Source of the DNA: Nesterenkonia sp. E16_10
GTDB taxonomy: Bacteria; Actinomycetota; Actinomycetes; Actinomycetales; Micrococcaceae
Assembly (NCBI RefSeq): GCF_017347085.1
Contig: NZ_JADPSA010000013.1
Span: 1 to 64,000, forward strand
DNA length: 64,000 bases
Direction: 5' to 3'
Positions 18,558 through 27,133 of this stretch are shown in pieces. The position numbers were made by a program, and so were the translations under genes. Positions within the stretch are counted from its first letter, which is position 1. Each line of letters begins with the position of its first letter. Below the pieces are notes generated by a model. The model saw only the letters and a list, made by a program, of their open reading frames with translations, did no database searches and was not told where the DNA came from.

Positions 18558-21128
18558 CTAGCGCTGCACGGCCCCGTGGCGCTGCTGTGCCAGGGCGACG
18601 GCGCCGGCTCGGGCCGAAGAGGCCTCCTCGGCGGTGAGCGTGCGGTCCTCGGCGCGGAAGCGCAGGGCGAAGGCCAGGGACTTGTGTCCGGCCTCGATGT
18701 GCTCACCGGCGTACACGTCGAAGAGCTCGATGCTCTCCAGCAGCTCCCCCGCTCCTTCGACCAGGGCGGCCTGAAGCTCCGCGGCCGGCAGCTCCTGGGC
18801 CACGATCAGCGAGACGTCCTGGGTGGTCGGCGGGAAGGTCGAGATCGGCTCGGCGATGATCTGCTCGGGGGACCCCTCGATGAGCACGGAGAGATCCAGC
18901 TCCATCACCGAGGTGCGGGCGGGCAGGTCAAGCTCCTCGAGGATCTTCGGGTGCAGCTCACCGGCGTGACCGATCCGTGCTCCTTTGAACCGCAGCTCGG
19001 CGGTGCGTCCGGGGTGGAAGGCCTGGTGCCGGCCCTGGACCACCTCGAGGCGCACGCGCAGCAGGTCGGCGACCTTCTGCGCGGCGTCCACCGCGTCGGC
19101 CCAGTCCCGACGGCGCCCGGGCACACCGGGCAGCTCGGCCGTCTCGGCACCGCTGAGTGCGGCCGCGATGTGCAACGGCTGATCCGGGATGCCGGCGTCG
19201 AGCCCGGCCAGCACCTCTTCCCCGGGGTAGGCCCCCAGGTCTGGGATGCTCGGTGAGCCGAGCTGGGCCTTCGGGTGGAAGACCGAGCCGGCTTCGAAGA
19301 GCGCGACGTCGGTGAATCCACGCGAGACATTGCGGCGCAGCGCCTCGAGCAGACCGGGCACCACGGTGGTGCGCAGCGCCGGGTGCTGGTTGGCGATCGG
19401 GTTGGCCAGCCGCAGCATCGGCATCGGTTTCCCGGTGTCCTCGGCCTGCCCGAAGCGGGTGTTGGCGACCTCGGAGTAGAACGGGTAGCTGAGCACCTCG
19501 GTGAACCCTGCGGCGGCCATCCCGGCGTAGACGCCGCGTCGGCGCTGCTGGGCGGTGGTGAGTCCGCGGCCGGCCGGTGGCACCGGGAGCCGGGAGGGGA
19601 TCTGGTCGTAGCCGACGAGCCGGGCGATCTCCTCCACCAGGGCGGCGGGGATGGTGAGGTCCGGGCGCCAGCTCGGCGGGGTCACCAGCAGGTGCTCCCC
19701 CTCCTGGCGCAGCTCGGCACCGATGGCCTCAAGCGTGGAGCTGATCTGCTCCTGCGTGTAGGCCACTCCGGTGAGCTTCTCCGGCAGCGTGGGCTCCAGC
19801 AGGATCGGCTCGGGCAGCACCGGGGCCCCGGCGTCGGTGACCTCGCGCGAATCCGTGCCTCCGGCGAGCTGGACCAGCAGGTCCACCACCCGCTGCGCGG
19901 CGAGCGGGGGCAGCAGCGGGTCCACGCCGCGTTCGAAGCGCTTGGACGCCTCGGAGGGCAGCTTGTGCCGGCGCTTGCTGCGGCTGACGCTGATCGGGTC
20001 GAAGTGCGCCGCCTCCACGATGACGGTGGAGGTGGTGGCGTCCACCTCGGTGCGCGCCCCGCCCATCACCCCGGCGATCCCGATGGGCCCGGACTGATCT
20101 GCGATCACCAGGTCCTCGAGGTTCAGCGTGCGGACCTTCTCGTCCAGCGTGGTGAGCTGCTCGCCGGCCGCGGCGCGACGGACCTCGATGCCGCCGTCGA
20201 GCTTGGCGTCGTCGTAGCAGTGGTTGGGCTGTCCCAGTTCGAGCATCACGTAGTTCGAGACGTCCACGGCGATGCTGATCGAGCGCATCCCCGCCAGGCG
20301 CAGCCGGGCGGCCATCCACGGCGGGGTGGGCGCCGTCGGGTCGATGCCGGTGACCTTGTGCGTGACGAACCGGCTGCAGCCCTGCACTCCGTAGATGGGG
20401 GTGTGATCGGTGAGCGTGACCTCGTGACCGGGCCGCGCGTCGTCGTGCCGGCCCTGCGCCGTCGCCGTCGGCGCGGTGCTGATCTGGGCCGCAGGGTCAA
20501 TGAACGGGGTCCCGGTGGCGTGGGAGTACTCCCGGGCGATCCCGCGCAGCGAGAAGGCGTAGCCCCGGTCTGGGGTCACGTTGATCTCCGCGGCGGAGTC
20601 GTAGAGGCCCAGCAGCTCCATGGCGTCGGTGCCCGGCTCGGGGTCGAGTCCCAGCCGTGAGAGCACCAGGATGCCGTCATGGTCCTCGCCGATGCCGAGC
20701 TCGCGCACCGAGGCGATCATGCCGGCGGAGACATGGCCGTAGGTCTTGCGCGCGGCGATCCGGAAGTCCCCGGGCAGCACCGCCCCGGGAAGCGTGACCA
20801 CGACCTTGTCACCGACCTCGAAGTTGTGCGCGCCGCAGACCACGCCCTGGATGCCCGAGGGGTCGATCCCCTCGTGGGTCAGGGTCTGGGCGGCGCCCTC
20901 GGGCACCACGCGGACCTGGCACCAGTTGATGGTCTTGCCGTTGGACTGGGGTTCGGGGATCTTCTCCAGCACCTCGCCGACGACGATCGGGCCGCTGAGC
21001 TCATCGGTGGGACGGTGCACGTCCTCCTCTTCGAGGCCGACCTTCACCAGCTCGGCCATCAGGTCCTCCGCGGTGCCTGACTCGGGGAACTGGGTGTATT
21101 CACGTATCCAAGAAAGCGGAATGCGCAT
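18558..21128 (-). CDS. pheT: Phenylalanine--tRNA ligase beta subunit
   Basis: Large subunit of the alpha2beta2 PheRS. The 856 residues include an N-terminal tRNA-binding EMAP-like domain (IVVGEVLEKIPEP and VVCGAHNFEVGD, residues about 45-160), the B3/B4 editing domain and a B5 region in the middle, and a C-terminal anticodon-binding FDX-ACB domain (STFPPTTQDVSLIV to the end). Slightly longer than many bacterial PheT proteins, partly through an insert near THKVTGIDPTAPTPP. Preceded by pheS with a 3-base gap, so both are one operon. Confidence 0.97.
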   Translation of the reverse strand: MRIPLSWIREYTQFPESGTAEDLMAELVKVGLEEEDVHRPTDELSGPIVVGEVLEKIPEPQSNGKTINWCQVRVVPEGAAQTLTHEGIDPSGIQGVVCGAHNFEVGDKVVVTLPGAVLPGDFRIAARKTYGHVSAGMIASVRELGIGEDHDGILVLSRLGLDPEPGTDAMELLGLYDSAAEINVTPDRGYAFSLRGIAREYSHATGTPFIDPAAQISTAPTATAQGRHDDARPGHEVTLTDHTPIYGVQGCSRFVTHKVTGIDPTAPTPPWMAARLRLAGMRSISIAVDVSNYVMLELGQPNHCYDDAKLDGGIEVRRAAAGEQLTTLDEKVRTLNLEDLVIADQSGPIGIAGVMGGARTEVDATTSTVIVEAAHFDPISVSRSKRRHKLPSEASKRFERGVDPLLPPLAAQRVVDLLVQLAGGTDSREVTDAGAPVLPEPILLEPTLPEKLTGVAYTQEQISSTLEAIGAELRQEGEHLLVTPPSWRPDLTIPAALVEEIARLVGYDQIPSRLPVPPAGRGLTTAQQRRRGVYAGMAAAGFTEVLSYPFYSEVANTRFGQAEDTGKPMPMLRLANPIANQHPALRTTVVPGLLEALRRNVSRGFTDVALFEAGSVFHPKAQLGSPSIPDLGAYPGEEVLAGLDAGIPDQPLHIAAALSGAETAELPGVPGRRRDWADAVDAAQKVADLLRVRLEVVQGRHQAFHPGRTAELRFKGARIGHAGELHPKILEELDLPARTSVMELDLSVLIEGSPEQIIAEPISTFPPTTQDVSLIVAQELPAAELQAALVEGAGELLESIELFDVYAGEHIEAGHKSLAFALRFRAEDRTLTAEEASSARAGAVALAQQRHGAVQR

Positions 21129-21131
21129 GTC

Positions 21132-22181
21132 TCAGACCTCCATTCCGAAGTGCTGGCTGAAGCGGATGTCGCCTTCGATCATGTCGCGCATATCGGGGAC
21201 CCCGTTGCGGAACATCAGGGTGCGCTCGATGCCCATCCCGAAGGCGAAGCCGGTGTACTCCTCCGGGTCCACCCCGGCGGCGCGCAGCACGGCGGGGTTC
21301 ATCATGCCGCAGCCGCCCCATTCCACCCAGCGCGGGCCGCCCTTGGCCTGTGCGTGCCAGACGTCGAGCTCCGCGGAGGGCTCGGTGAAGGGGAAGTAGC
21401 TCGGGCGCAGCCGGATGGCGGCGTCGGGGCCGAACATCTGCCGGGCGAAGTGCTCCAGGGTGCCCTTCAGATCGGCCATGGTGAGGCCCTTGTCCACGGC
21501 GAGGCCCTCGAACTGGTGGAACACCGGGGTGTGGGTGGCGTCGAGCTCATCGGTGCGGAAGGTCTTTCCGGGGCAGAGCACGTAGACCGGCAGCTCGCGG
21601 GTGAGCAGCGAGCGGATCTGCACCGGGGAGGTGTGGGTGCGCAGCACCAGGTGCGCCTCCGGGGGCTCCACGAAGAAGGTGTCCTGCATCTCCCGGGAGG
21701 GATGGTCCGGCGCGATGTTCAATGCATCGAAGTTGAACCACTCGGACTCCACCTCGGGGCCTTCGGCGATCTCCCAGCCCATGGCGATGAAGACGTCGGA
21801 GACCCGTTCCTGCAGCACCGAGAGTGGGTGCCGGGCACCGAGCGGACGACGACGCTGGGCTGCGGTCACGTCGACGGTCTCCTCCACCAAGATCCGCTCC
21901 GCGTGTTCGACCTCGAGCACCGCGGTGCGCGCGGCCAGGGCCTTCTGCATCTTTCCGCGAGCGCCGCCGAGCAGCTTGCCCGCGGCGGCCTTCTCGGTCT
22001 TGTCCAACGACCCGATCGCACGGTTGGCCAGCACCAGCGGCGCCTTGTCTCCGGTGTGCGCGAGCCGTGCGGCCTTGAGCTGCTCGAGGTCGCCGGCTGC
22101 GGCGAAGGCGTCAACGGCCTGCTGCACGGCATGGTCGATCGCGGTTTCATCCAGCGGATGCGGTGTTTCGGGCGTGGACAT
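21132..22181 (-). CDS. pheS: Phenylalanine--tRNA ligase alpha subunit
   Basis: Catalytic subunit of PheRS. The 349-residue class II synthetase has an N-terminal coiled-coil arm (about 1-90), then the motif 2 region LVLRTHTSPVQIRSLL, FHQFEGLAVDKG, the phenylalanine-site SYFPFTEPSAE, and motif 3 GFAFGMGIERTLM. The ATG at 22181 is preceded by GGGAG at a good distance. No T-box or attenuator was recognised upstream. Confidence 0.97.
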   Translation of the reverse strand: MSTPETPHPLDETAIDHAVQQAVDAFAAAGDLEQLKAARLAHTGDKAPLVLANRAIGSLDKTEKAAAGKLLGGARGKMQKALAARTAVLEVEHAERILVEETVDVTAAQRRRPLGARHPLSVLQERVSDVFIAMGWEIAEGPEVESEWFNFDALNIAPDHPSREMQDTFFVEPPEAHLVLRTHTSPVQIRSLLTRELPVYVLCPGKTFRTDELDATHTPVFHQFEGLAVDKGLTMADLKGTLEHFARQMFGPDAAIRLRPSYFPFTEPSAELDVWHAQAKGGPRWVEWGGCGMMNPAVLRAAGVDPEEYTGFAFGMGIERTLMFRNGVPDMRDMIEGDIRFSQHFGMEV

Positions 22182-22231
22182 TCTGCTCCCGGGTCAGGTG
22201 GGTGGAAACAATCCCGGTCAGTTTATGCGGG

Positions 22232-23335
22232 TCACTGGTAGGACACGAACCACGGTGTGGGCTCGACCTGGAAGGTCTGCTCCGAGGTGAAGGTCGGCGA
22301 GTCCTCGTCGTAGAAGTTCTTCCAGCCGAGCCAGATGTCCTCGCTGAGGTCCTGCTGCAGGGTCTCGTAGGTCTCGGTCTTCATCGCCGGTGTTCCGTGG
22401 CCGTCGGCATGCAGCAGGATGGCCAGCTCCTCATGGGAGGTGTCGATGTCCTCACGGTCCGAGATCATGGAGTGTTTGAACTGGTGCAGCACCAGCATCT
22501 TCTGCGGAAGCTCGTGCTCTTGGGTGAGGTCCGCCAGCCAGTCGGAGACCTGGTTGATCTCCTCGGCGCTGACCGAACCGATCTGTTCCATGTGTCTCTG
22601 CCCCTCGCTGAGCCGCCACTCCGGGTCCAGCGCCAGACCGACGTGGGGCTGGGCCAGGAACTCCTCGTATTGCTGGGCCTGGTCCAGGAAGCTGGCGTGG
22701 CCCGGCTGCAGGTCGAGCACCACGTAGATGCCCTCCTCCGCGGCCAGGTCCACCCAGGGCTCGATGACCTCCGGGTCCAGGGCATTGGAATAGTTCCCGC
22801 CCACACCGGGCTCGGTGATCGCAATCGAGGTGATGATCTCGAAGGCCGGCTGGACCGGCTCCTCCGAGTGCTCCTGGTACTGCTCGGCGTAGAACTTCAC
22901 CCGCTCGGCGGCGTCCTGGGGTGTGCCCTCGCCGAGGACTCCGAGGGCGGGGATGCCGGGGGCGCCGTAGGCGGCCAGGAAGCGCCGGTCGGGGAAGAGC
23001 GTGTCGCCACCGCCCGGGAGCTCGGCAGGCGCGGCCTCGGGTTCCTCCCCGTCGGCTGAGTCTTGCCCGTCAGGTGAGCCCTCTTCGTCGACTGAGCCTT
23101 CGGCGTCAGCTGAGTCTTCGGCCTCGGCCGAGTCCTCCCCGGAAGCTGAGTCTTCGGCGTCGCCTGAGCCTTCGGCGTCGCCATCGCCTTCCGGGGCCGC
23201 GCCGGGCTGCTCCGCGCCGGCGTCCTCCGGAGCCTCCGCGCTTGTGCCGCAGGCCGAGAGGGTCACGGCGAGGAACATGGCGCTGAGCAGGAGTCCCGGG
23301 CGCAGGGTCTGGGCGGTCGGGGCGGTGCTGTCCAT
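22232..23335 (-). CDS. Secreted lipoprotein of unknown function with acidic linker
   Basis: A 367-residue protein with a signal peptide ending in the lipobox LSAC (about residues 27-30), followed by an 80-residue Asp/Glu/Ser/Ala/Gly low-complexity linker and a C-terminal domain of about 250 residues. That domain (RFLAAYGAPGIPALGVLGEG..., YVVLDLQPGHASFLDQA, VGLALDPEW, MLVLHQFKHSMI) has alternating strands and helices like a TIM barrel, with several Asp/Glu at strand ends, so a glycosidase-like or sugar-binding role is possible. I do not recognise the family with certainty. Start ATG 23335 follows TAGCGT by 7 bases (leaderless). Anchored outside the membrane. Confidence 0.8.
   Translation of the reverse strand: MDSTAPTAQTLRPGLLLSAMFLAVTLSACGTSAEAPEDAGAEQPGAAPEGDGDAEGSGDAEDSASGEDSAEAEDSADAEGSVDEEGSPDGQDSADGEEPEAAPAELPGGGDTLFPDRRFLAAYGAPGIPALGVLGEGTPQDAAERVKFYAEQYQEHSEEPVQPAFEIITSIAITEPGVGGNYSNALDPEVIEPWVDLAAEEGIYVVLDLQPGHASFLDQAQQYEEFLAQPHVGLALDPEWRLSEGQRHMEQIGSVSAEEINQVSDWLADLTQEHELPQKMLVLHQFKHSMISDREDIDTSHEELAILLHADGHGTPAMKTETYETLQQDLSEDIWLGWKNFYDEDSPTFTSEQTFQVEPTPWFVSYQ
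23043..23195. repeat. Degenerate repeats coding the acidic lipoprotein linker
   Basis: Imperfect units of 15-18 bp around GCTGAGTCTTCGGCGTC (plus strand) encode repeated EDSA/AEGS residues of the lipoprotein linker. Confidence 0.6.
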
Positions 23336-23342
23336 GGCTTTC

Positions 23343-23348
23343 ACGCTA
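23343..23348 (-). promoter_or_regulatory. -10 element of the lipoprotein gene (leaderless)
   Basis: Minus-strand TAGCGT ends 7 bases before the ATG at 23335; no ribosome site is seen. Confidence 0.5.
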
Positions 23349-23489
23349 CCGGTGAACCACAGCGACCCTGGAATCGGGCTGCGGTCGGGACTGTCCGGGC
23401 CCGGCGCGTTCGTCCCCGGCAATCCAGCCAGGGCAGGGACGGAGCGTCCGGAGGGCCGGGGCGAGTCAGCCGCGGCCCTCCGGGACGAA

Positions 23490-25196
23490 TCAGTGCTCGC
23501 GCAGCCAGACCGTGGTCTCCCCCGGCAGCACCTCCGCGTTCAGCGGCTGCGAGCTGACCAGCACCTCTCCGGCGGGCAGCGGGACAGCCTGTTCGCCGAA
23601 GTTGGTCACGCAGATCCATCCCCCGGGACGGCGGAAGGCCAGCACCTCGGCGGTGGAGTCTTCTGCACCGGGCAGCTCGATCCACTCCAGGGTGTCCTCG
23701 CCCTGGAGCTCACGACGCAGCTGCAGCGCACGCCGGTAGAGGTTCAGCGTCGAGTCCGGTGCCGCCTCCTGGGCGTCCACGCTGTAGCGCGAGAACCACT
23801 CGGGCTGGGGCAGGTGGGCCTCGGCCTCGCCGAACCCGAAGCTCTCCCCGGCGCTGGACCAGGGAAGCGGGACCCGGCAGCCGTCACGGCCGACGCTGAG
23901 CCCGGGGCTGCGGAAGAACGTCGGGTCCTGCCGGTCGGCGTCGGGGATCTCGGCGACCTCGTGCAGGCCCAGCTCCTCCCCCTGGTAGAGGTAGGCGCTG
24001 CCGGGCAGGGCGAGCTCAAAGAGCGAGGCGGCTCGGGCCTTGCGCAGCCCGGCCTCGGCCTGCAGCTCCGGGGTGGCGCCGGCGGTGAGCAGCCAGTTGG
24101 TCCCGGCCTTCTCCTCCCCCGGGGCCTTGTCCGGAAGCCCGTAGCGGGTGGCATGGCGGACCACGTCGTGGTTCGAGAGCACCCAGGTGCTGGAGGACCC
24201 GGACTTCGCGGCCAGCTCCAGGTTGAAGGTCACCGTCTCGCGGAACGCGGCGGCGTCGAAGCCGGCTTCGAGCAGGTCGAAGTTGAACGCCTGGCCCAGG
24301 CCCTCGGCGGAGGCGTACTTCGGCCGCCGGGCGGAATCCACCCAGGCCTCGGCCACGCCGATCCTCGGCGGGTCGTATTCGTTGAAGACCCCGCGCCATT
24401 CGCGGTAGATCTCATGGACCTCGTCGCGGTCCCAGATGGGGTGGGCCCCGTCCTTCGGCGTCGCGTCCAGCTCGGCCTGGCTCGGCAGGTTCGCCGGCAG
24501 GTCCTTGGAGAGGCCATGGGCGACGTCGACCCGGAACCCGTCCACGCCCCGGTCGGACCAGAACCGCAGGGTCTGCAGGAAGTCCTCGTGGACCTCGCGG
24601 TTGTGCCAGTTCAGGTCGGGCTGCTCCTTGGCGAAGCTGTGCAGGAACCATTGGCCCGGTGTCCCATCGGGCTCGGTGATCCGGGTCCAGGCGGGCCCGC
24701 CGAAGATCGAGGTCCAGTCCGAGGGCGGCAGCTCGCCCGCCTCACCGGCGCCGTCGCGGAAGATGTAGCGATCCCGGGCAGCGGAGCCCTTGGGTGAGCG
24801 CAGCGCCTCGAGGAACCATTCGTGGCGGTCCGAGGTGTGGTTGGGCACGATGTCCACGATCAGCCGGATCCCAGCGCCGTGCAGCGCGGCGATCATGGCG
24901 TCGAAGTCTTCAAGCGTGCCGATCTTGGGGTCCACGTCGCGGTAGTCGTCCACGTCGTAGCCGCCGTCGGCCAGCGCCGAGGGGTAGAAGGGGCTGAGCC
25001 AGACGGCGTCGACCCCGAGGTCCTGGAGGTAGCCCACCCGCTCGGTGATGCCGCGCAGATCACCGATGCCGTTGCCATCGGCGTCGGCGAAGGAGCGCGG
25101 GTAGATCTGGTAGACCGCGGCCTGGCGCCACCAGTGGGGGTCGGTGCCGAGCCCAGAGGCCGTGGTCGGGGCTGCTGCGGTGGAGGTGAATGACAA
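23490..25196 (-). CDS. GH13 alpha-glucosidase (oligo-1,6/alpha-glucosidase type)
   Basis: Cytoplasmic hydrolase of alpha-glucosides, presumably those imported by the ABC system upstream. The protein shows all four GH13 regions: DIVPNHTSD, GFRVDVAHG (nucleophile Asp), the acid/base Glu in GVAEAWVDS, and SNHDVV. The N-terminal WWRQAAVYQIYPRSFADADGNGIGDL is typical of the oligo-1,6-glucosidase/trehalose-6-P hydrolase subfamily. I prefer the TTG at 25196 (568 residues) because GAAAGGA stands 10 bases before it; an ATG at 25277 overlapping the permease stop by ATGA is the alternative and would add 27 residues of non-family sequence. Last gene of the importer operon. Confidence 0.9.
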   Translation of the reverse strand: MSFTSTAAAPTTASGLGTDPHWWRQAAVYQIYPRSFADADGNGIGDLRGITERVGYLQDLGVDAVWLSPFYPSALADGGYDVDDYRDVDPKIGTLEDFDAMIAALHGAGIRLIVDIVPNHTSDRHEWFLEALRSPKGSAARDRYIFRDGAGEAGELPPSDWTSIFGGPAWTRITEPDGTPGQWFLHSFAKEQPDLNWHNREVHEDFLQTLRFWSDRGVDGFRVDVAHGLSKDLPANLPSQAELDATPKDGAHPIWDRDEVHEIYREWRGVFNEYDPPRIGVAEAWVDSARRPKYASAEGLGQAFNFDLLEAGFDAAAFRETVTFNLELAAKSGSSSTWVLSNHDVVRHATRYGLPDKAPGEEKAGTNWLLTAGATPELQAEAGLRKARAASLFELALPGSAYLYQGEELGLHEVAEIPDADRQDPTFFRSPGLSVGRDGCRVPLPWSSAGESFGFGEAEAHLPQPEWFSRYSVDAQEAAPDSTLNLYRRALQLRRELQGEDTLEWIELPGAEDSTAEVLAFRRPGGWICVTNFGEQAVPLPAGEVLVSSQPLNAEVLPGETTVWLREH

Positions 25197-25273
25197 GGGA
25201 TTCTCGTCCTTTCGCTGTTGCGGGTGGGTCGTGGGGTCGTGCTTCTCGGAGCCTGCTTCCAGGCCCGAGCAGG

Positions 25274-26194
25274 TCATTTGACGGCGCCCTGGGTGAGTCC
25301 GGAGAGCACCCAGCGCTGAGAGATCACATAGGCGATGATCGCCGGTGCCATCGCCATCAGGTAGGAGGCGAAGGAGACGTGGTAGTTGTTGCTGAACTGG
25401 GTCTGGAAGATCTCCTGGATCACCGGCAGCGTCTGCAGCGTGGGGTCCGCGATGATCAGTGAGGGCATCATGAAGTCGTTCCAGGATTTCAGGAACGCGA
25501 AGATCCCGACCGTGGCGCTCATCGGGGCCATCAGCGGGAACACGATCCGCCAGAAGGCCCCTGCGGTGGAGGCGCCGTCCATCCGAGCGGACTCCTCCAG
25601 CTCCGCAGGCAGCGAGCGCAGGAACGCGGTGAAGAGCAGCGTGCTGAACGAGATCTGGAACATGATGTGCAGCAGCGCCACTCCCAGCGGGTTCGCCAGC
25701 TCCACCATGCCGGTGAGCTTGACCTGGCTGAGCGCGAGCACCGGGAAGGGAAGGAACATCGCCGCGAGCAGGTAGTAGAACGCCCAGCGGTAGGCCTTCT
25801 TCTCCCAGTTCCGGGAGATCGCATAGGAGGCCATCGCGCTGAGCAGGATCGTGCCGATCACCGTGGCCAGGGTGATCAGGATCGAGATCGTGAAGGCGCG
25901 GGGGAAGTCGGTCAGCGCCCAGGCGGTGGAGAAGCCCTCCACGCTGAACGGGGCCGGCAGCGCGAAGGCCTCGCCTTCCACGGCCTGCTCCCCGGTCTTG
26001 AACGCCATCGAGATGGTGACGTAGAAGGGCAGGATGACGGTGAGCGCACCGAGCATCAGCAGCACCGTGGTGCCCCAGCGGTGCCGGTCGGAGCGTCGCG
26101 AGGTCGGCAGCGCGGCGCGCCGAGAGTCCTCCGAGGAGCGGCGCGGGGTGGTGCTGGCGGCGCCGCCGGGAATGGTGGTGGTGGGCAGGGTCAT
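25274..26194 (-). CDS. Sugar ABC transporter permease (MalG/CUT1 type)
   Basis: Second inner-membrane permease of a carbohydrate importer. The 306-residue protein has a Ser/Arg-rich cytoplasmic N-terminus and six predicted membrane segments. The EAA loop ELEESARMDGASTAGAFWRIVFP contacts the ATPase. Its ATG shares one base with the upstream permease stop (TGATG). No ATPase gene is in this operon; CUT1 systems of actinobacteria often share a general MsiK-type ATPase encoded elsewhere. Confidence 0.93.
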   Translation of the reverse strand: MTLPTTTIPGGAASTTPRRSSEDSRRAALPTSRRSDRHRWGTTVLLMLGALTVILPFYVTISMAFKTGEQAVEGEAFALPAPFSVEGFSTAWALTDFPRAFTISILITLATVIGTILLSAMASYAISRNWEKKAYRWAFYYLLAAMFLPFPVLALSQVKLTGMVELANPLGVALLHIMFQISFSTLLFTAFLRSLPAELEESARMDGASTAGAFWRIVFPLMAPMSATVGIFAFLKSWNDFMMPSLIIADPTLQTLPVIQEIFQTQFSNNYHVSFASYLMAMAPAIIAYVISQRWVLSGLTQGAVK

Positions 26195-27132
26195 CAGATT
26201 CTCGCGTTTCCTCGGGTCAGGCGCAGCTGGATGAGTGCGATGGTCAGCGTGATCAGGAAGAAGATCGTGGAGTTCGCCATCTGGTAGGCGTAGTCGCCGT
26301 TGTCGAAGCCGGAGAAGATCGTCATCGCCACCGAGCGGGTGGAGGTGCCCGGGCCGCCGTCGGTCAGGCCCACGATGATCTCGTAGGTGCCCAGGAAGTC
26401 TTTGAACCCGATGATCACGTTGATCAGCACGAATCCGGAGATCAGCGGCAGGGTGATGCTGCGCAGCTGCTTCCATGCGGAGGCCCCGTCGATGGCGGAG
26501 GCCTCGTAGACATCCCGCGGCACGGTCATGAGCCCGGCGATGTAGATCAGCATCGCCTGCGGGACCGCCTGCCAGGCGGTCACCAGCACGATTGAGATCC
26601 AGGCCAGGTCCGGGTCCGCGAGGATCGACTCCTCCAGCACCCCGAGCTGCAGCGCCTGGGCGGCGGCGGGGACGGTGTTGGCGAAGATGAACTGGAAGAC
26701 GAAGGCGATGATGATCCCGGAGACCACCATCGGCATCACGAAGATCGTGCGCAGCGCGGTCTTCGCCCGGATCTTCGAGGTGAGCCCGATGGCCAGGGTC
26801 AGGGCGACCACGTTGACCAGTATCACCGTGCACAGCGCCACTCCGATGGTGAACCCATAGGAGGACAGGATCGCCGGGTCGCTGAACATCACCAGGTAGT
26901 TGTTGAGTCCGACGAAGTTGAACTCCCCGAAGCCCACCGAGTCGGTGAAGCTGTAGAAGATTCCCATCACGGCCGGCATGGTGATGCTCAGCGTGAACAG
27001 CACCAGGGTGGGCAGCAGGAACCAGAGGTAGACGCGATCCGCGCGGGGCCGACGTCGAGGGGCGGGTCGGGACCTGGGGCTGACCCCGGTGGGGGCGTCG
27101 GCGGTCCGCGGTGAGGTGGTGGCAGTGGTCAT
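26194..27132 (-). CDS. Sugar ABC transporter permease (MalF/CUT1 type)
   Basis: First permease of the importer, 312 residues: a basic N-terminal tail (RPAPRRRPRADR), then about six membrane segments starting VYLWFLLPTLVLFTLSI. The EAA loop reads VPRDVYEASAIDGASAWKQL. Start ATG 27132 lies 1 base after the binding-protein stop; an upstream ATG at 27183 would overlap the binding-protein gene by about 50 bases and is less likely. Confidence 0.92.
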   Translation of the reverse strand: MTTATTSPRTADAPTGVSPRSRPAPRRRPRADRVYLWFLLPTLVLFTLSITMPAVMGIFYSFTDSVGFGEFNFVGLNNYLVMFSDPAILSSYGFTIGVALCTVILVNVVALTLAIGLTSKIRAKTALRTIFVMPMVVSGIIIAFVFQFIFANTVPAAAQALQLGVLEESILADPDLAWISIVLVTAWQAVPQAMLIYIAGLMTVPRDVYEASAIDGASAWKQLRSITLPLISGFVLINVIIGFKDFLGTYEIIVGLTDGGPGTSTRSVAMTIFSGFDNGDYAYQMANSTIFFLITLTIALIQLRLTRGNARI

Positions 27133-27133
27133 G

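Noticed and set aside
22182-22231. T-box or attenuator before pheS-pheT
   Set aside because: The short gap shows no T-box sequence or leader peptide with phenylalanine codons.
25197-25277. Extended N-terminus of the GH13 glucosidase from an ATG overlapping the permease stop
   Set aside because: The 27 extra residues have no counterpart in the family, and a TTG with a good ribosome site lies at the family's usual start. It remains an alternative.
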